34,497 nucleotides of DNA from an uncultured bacterium (GTDB lineage Bacteria; Patescibacteriota; Minisyncoccia; Moranbacterales; GWC2-37-73). The DNA lies in assembly GCA_903824515.1 (NCBI GenBank), contig CAIJXA010000009.1, forward strand, positions 1 through 34,497, read 5' to 3'. Below, in pieces: positions 32,064 through 34,497 of this stretch. Position numbers and translations under genes: made by a program. The notes beneath the pieces are model-generated. The model saw nothing but the letters and a program-made list of their open reading frames with translations, was not told the DNA's origin and ran no database searches. How positions within the stretch are numbered: the first letter of the stretch is position 1; each line of letters begins with the position of its first letter.

Positions 32064-32134
32064 GGGCCCATAGTATAGCGGTAGAACAGATCCATGGCAT
32101 GGATCAAATCGGGGTTCGACTCCCCGTGGGTCCA
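32064..32134 (+). tRNA. tRNA-Ala (GGC)
   Basis: The 71-base cloverleaf has acceptor GGGCCCA/TGGGTCC with the G3-T70 pair that marks alanine identity. The anticodon stem is GATCC/GGATC with loop ATGGCAT (anticodon GGC), followed by T-arm CGGGG TTCGACT CCCCG and discriminator A. CCA is not encoded. Confidence 0.93.
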
Positions 32135-32176
32135 CCCTTTAAAACTCTTAAGGGATTGGGTATTTAATTAAAAAAT

Positions 32177-32249
32177 GCGCTTGTAGCTCAGTGGATAGAG
32201 CGCCGCCGTCCTAAGGCGGGCGTCGTAGGTTCGATTCCTGCCAAGCGCA
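32177..32249 (+). tRNA. tRNA-Arg (CCT)
   Basis: The 73-base cloverleaf has acceptor GCGCTTG/CAAGCGC, D-stem GCTC/GAGC, anticodon stem CCGCC/GGCGG with loop GTCCTAA (anticodon CCT), T-arm GTAGG TTCGATT CCTGC (one G-T pair) and discriminator A. CCA is not encoded; the cca gene starts 13 bp later. Confidence 0.93.
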
Positions 32250-32262
32250 CACTTGAAATCTT

Positions 32263-33786
32263 ATGACAAAAAAAATTCCTCAGGCAGTGATTGAGGTATT
32301 AAAAAAAATTGACATAGCTGGATTTGAAGCATTTATTGTGGGCGGCTGCGTGCGCGATTTGTTGTCTGATAAAATTCCAAAAGATTGGGACTGCGCAACA
32401 AATGCAAATCCAAGGCAAATAATGGAAATTTTTCCAGATAGCTTTTATGAAAATGAGTTCGGTACGGTTGGCGTAAAAGTTGAGCCATTTATAAATAATA
32501 ATTTAGTGAGGCCAGGAAGAGAACATGATGTAATCGAGGTTACAACATATCGAATTGAATCACAATATTCTGATCGAAGAAGGCCTGATGAGGTCAAATT
32601 TGCACAAACTTTGACAGAGGACTTGAGTCGAAGGGATTTTACAATGAATGCAATAGCTTTGAAAATTACAAATTACAAATTACAAATTACAAATACAGCT
32701 TCGGACGCAAGAAAAAAGAAAAACTGTGAATTTGAAATTGTGGATTTGTTTGACGGTCGGGAGGATATTAAAAATAAAATTATTCGGGCAGTTGGCGATG
32801 CAAATGCGCGATTTAATGAGGATGCCCTTCGAATATTGCGAGCAATTCGTTTTCATGCGCAGCTAAATTTTGAAATTGAAAATGAAACATTTAAAGCTTT
32901 AAAAAATAATGCCGCCCTCATCTCTCATGTTGCAAGTGAGCGAATAAAGGATGAGTTTGTAAAGATTATTCTTTCAGATAATCCTGCTGAGGGTGTTGAT
33001 ATGATGCAAAAGACGGGGGTTTTGAAAAACATCATTCCAGAGCTTGAAAATGGCGTTGGCATTGCTCAGAATAAACATCATATCTACACAATATATCAAC
33101 ACTGTCTGATGTCTCTCAAGCATTGTCCATCAAGAAAACTTGAAGTTCGCTTGGCAGCGCTTTTCCATGACATTGCCAAGCCGCAGACTAAAAGGGGAGA
33201 GGGAATTGATGCAACTTTTTATAATCACGATCATGTTGGAGCAAGAGTTGTGGAAAAAATGCTCAAGCGATTGAAATTTTCTAATATTATAATTGACAAA
33301 GTTGTATTACTGGTTGATAATCACATGTTCTATTATAATCCGGAGGAAGTTGGTGAGGCTAGCGTGCGTAAGTTAATCAAAAAAGTTGGACTAGAAAATG
33401 TGAAAGATTTGATCAATCTTCGAATTTCTGATCGCTTAGGAAGTGGAACGCCAAAAGCTAAGCCGTACAAGCTTCGTCATCTGGAATATATAATTGAAAA
33501 AGTTTCTAAGGATGCTGTTTCCGTCAAAATGTTGAAAATTAATGGAAACGATTTGATAATGGAATTGGGTCTTGCGCCTGGTCCAAAAATTGGGGCAATT
33601 TTAGATGTACTCTTGGCTGAAGTGATTGAAAAAGCTGAAAAAAATAACAAAGAAAGCCTTTTGATTCGAGCTAGGCAACTTGACGGAGAAGATTTGCAGA
33701 AACTTCGCGAGATGGCCAAGGAAAAAATTCAGGAGAAGAAGGAAGAAGATGATCAAGAGATAAAAGGAAAGCATTGGATAAAATAA
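32263..33786 (+). CDS. cca: CCA-adding enzyme / poly(A) polymerase family with HD domain
   Basis: This nucleotidyltransferase adds or repairs the 3' CCA of tRNAs, needed here because none of the four tRNA genes encodes CCA. The 507-residue protein has the class II core: GGCVRDLLSDKIPKDWDCAT (the D-x-D metal site), then TTYRIE and RRDFTMNAIAL. Its RNA-binding helices are followed by a C-terminal HD domain (LFHDIAKPQT) and a Lys/Glu-rich tail. A 7-bp unit repeated four times (32665-32692) makes an in-frame insertion just after RRDFTMNAIAL. It sits 13 bp after tRNA-Arg and probably shares its promoter. Confidence 0.9.
   Translation: MTKKIPQAVIEVLKKIDIAGFEAFIVGGCVRDLLSDKIPKDWDCATNANPRQIMEIFPDSFYENEFGTVGVKVEPFINNNLVRPGREHDVIEVTTYRIESQYSDRRRPDEVKFAQTLTEDLSRRDFTMNAIALKITNYKLQITNTASDARKKKNCEFEIVDLFDGREDIKNKIIRAVGDANARFNEDALRILRAIRFHAQLNFEIENETFKALKNNAALISHVASERIKDEFVKIILSDNPAEGVDMMQKTGVLKNIIPELENGVGIAQNKHHIYTIYQHCLMSLKHCPSRKLEVRLAALFHDIAKPQTKRGEGIDATFYNHDHVGARVVEKMLKRLKFSNIIIDKVVLLVDNHMFYYNPEEVGEASVRKLIKKVGLENVKDLINLRISDRLGSGTPKAKPYKLRHLEYIIEKVSKDAVSVKMLKINGNDLIMELGLAPGPKIGAILDVLLAEVIEKAEKNNKESLLIRARQLDGEDLQKLREMAKEKIQEKKEEDDQEIKGKHWIK
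32665..32692 (+). repeat. Four tandem copies of a 7-bp unit inside cca
   Basis: The unit ATTACAA is repeated four times exactly. Three units equal seven codons, so changes of three units keep the frame. It encodes part of KITNYKLQITNT. Confidence 0.9.
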
Positions 33787-33787
33787 A

Positions 33788-33925
33788 AAGGGTATTAATA
33801 TCCCCGGGCAAGCCCTGTAACCTACGGGCTCACGAGGCAAGCCTCGAAGGCAAATCACCCTTTTGTTATCGTCACTCTCACGAAAATGAAAGAGTACTTT
33901 CATTTCGTTCACTTCGCTAGATAAT
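33788..33925 (-). repeat. Dispersed palindromic repeat, copy B
   Basis: Read on the minus strand it runs ATTATCTAGCGAAGTG to ATATTAATACCC, closely matching copy A. The hairpin is retained but its bases differ in both arms (CGAGGC/GCCTCG here, CGCAGC/GCTGCG in copy A), a compensatory change. It lies directly after the cca stop codon. Confidence 0.85.
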
Positions 33926-33954
33926 AAGCTTTAAATATTAGATTTTTTACTCTT

Positions 33955-34248
33955 ATGCAAATTAGAATCGAAGCTATTAAGGAAAATCCCGTTAGTTTGT
34001 TGCGAAGAGCTGGCTATGCTTTTCAGCGTAATGAACAAGATGAAATGAGTTTTGTGCGGCCACTGGCCAGAAGTGGTTATCCAAGATTTCATATGTATGC
34101 ACATTTGGAGGGTTCAACTCTGATAATTAATTTTCATTTGGATCAAAAGAAAGAAACCTACGGCAGTGGCACGCGGCACCAAGGAGAGTATGAAGATGAG
34201 GGCGCACTCAAAGTTGAAACAATTAGAATTCAGCAATTGTTGAATTAA
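33955..34248 (+). CDS. Small protein of unknown function, 97 residues
   Basis: This is a soluble, well-formed small protein (MQIRIEAIKENPVSLLRRAGYAFQRNEQDEMSFVRPLARSGYPRFHMY...). It has alternating charged and hydrophobic stretches and ends in a helix (VETIRIQQLLN). No motif is recognised. It is the only frame between repeat copy B and tRNA-Leu. Its codon use resembles the neighbouring genes. Confidence 0.65.
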   Translation: MQIRIEAIKENPVSLLRRAGYAFQRNEQDEMSFVRPLARSGYPRFHMYAHLEGSTLIINFHLDQKKETYGSGTRHQGEYEDEGALKVETIRIQQLLN

Positions 34249-34298
34249 CCTTGTCTGATTGCAATAAATAGTTTATACTCCTTTTATTGCAGTTAAAT

Positions 34299-34382
34299 GC
34301 CTTGGTGGCGGAATTGGTATACGCGCTAGTCTTAGGAACTAGTTCTCGTAAGGGATTGGGAGTTCGAGTCTCCCCCAAGGCA
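34299..34382 (+). tRNA. tRNA-Leu (TAG)
   Basis: The 84-base gene has acceptor GCCTTGG/CCAAGGC, anticodon stem CTAGT/ACTAG with loop CTTAGGA (anticodon TAG), a class II variable arm, T-arm GGGAG TTCGAGT CTCCC and discriminator A. CCA is not encoded. Confidence 0.93.
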
Positions 34383-34497
34383 CAGAGGTTATAATAAAAA
34401 AAGACGAGAACCAGAAAGGGGGTCAGGGAAAGAAATTTCCCCGTTGCGGAAGTTTTGAAACCGCTCGGTTTCAAGGAGCGAAGCGACGTGAGACGTC

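Noticed and set aside
244-34248. UGA recoding to glycine as in some CPR groups
   Set aside because: TGA ends mntA and the recombinase in the expected places, and no conserved gene has internal TGA codons.
34223-34474. Minus-strand open frame of 83 codons at the right edge
   Set aside because: It reads antisense through the tRNA-Leu gene and gives a typical tRNA-derived peptide; no start signal or family.

Overview
The window looks like a piece of chromosome from an ultra-small, AT-rich bacterium of the Candidate Phyla Radiation (Patescibacteria). This is inferred from gene content: a DksA-like protein followed by lspA, UPF0102, a four-S1-domain protein, a guanylate-kinase-like protein with an altered P-loop, many short membrane or secreted proteins of unknown function, tRNA genes without encoded CCA, and start codons that mostly lack a Shine-Dalgarno sequence. 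TGA is used as an ordinary stop, so this is not a UGA-recoding lineage. No marker was compared with a database, so a finer rank is not claimed.

Layout. (1) 1-3.7 kb: DnaA-box-like sites, then a minus-strand block with lspA, a TraR/DksA-type zinc-finger gene, a UPF0102 nuclease-fold gene and a membrane-anchored protein with a thrombospondin type 1 domain. Palindromic non-coding DNA lies between them. (2) 3.8-11 kb: minus-strand housekeeping genes pnp, a NYN-domain nuclease, rpsO and gyrA, then a small membrane protein and an MBL-fold hydrolase. (3) 11.1-17.2 kb: plus-strand genes for an S1-domain protein, a Gmk-like protein, tilS, ftsH and a polytopic membrane protein, ending at tRNA-Val(GAC). 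(4) 17.2 to about 28.3 kb: an accessory island abutting the tRNA-Val gene. It starts with a large serine recombinase whose last codons run antisense through the tRNA. Next come a 1.2-kb palindrome-rich non-coding region, five unknown minus-strand genes, a three-gene plus-strand set ending in a tail-anchored Mrr-type nuclease, a primase-helicase fusion of the TOTE type, and a HepT/MntA toxin-antitoxin pair. (5) 28.4-30.5 kb: two exported proteins, one with Ca-binding type repeats. (6) 30.5-32 kb: a non-coding stretch carrying eight parS-like palindromes. (7) 32-34.5 kb: tRNA-Ala, tRNA-Arg and the CCA-adding enzyme behind a consensus promoter, then a small conserved-looking protein and tRNA-Leu.

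How it fits together. DnaA-box-like sites near the left end and a dense parS array near the right end suggest the window lies in or near the origin domain. The core genes serve translation, RNA turnover, tRNA maturation, DNA topology and membrane protein quality control. The island adds integration and probable anti-phage or conflict functions. A dispersed palindromic repeat of about 130 bp is present in four copies (1080, 28311, 31294 and 33788). Several further large inverted repeats are unrelated to it.

The most promising leads are the parS array, the membrane-tethered Mrr operon beside the TOTE-type gene, the structured non-coding part of the island, the covarying hairpin repeat family, and the Gmk-like protein lacking its Walker A lysine.
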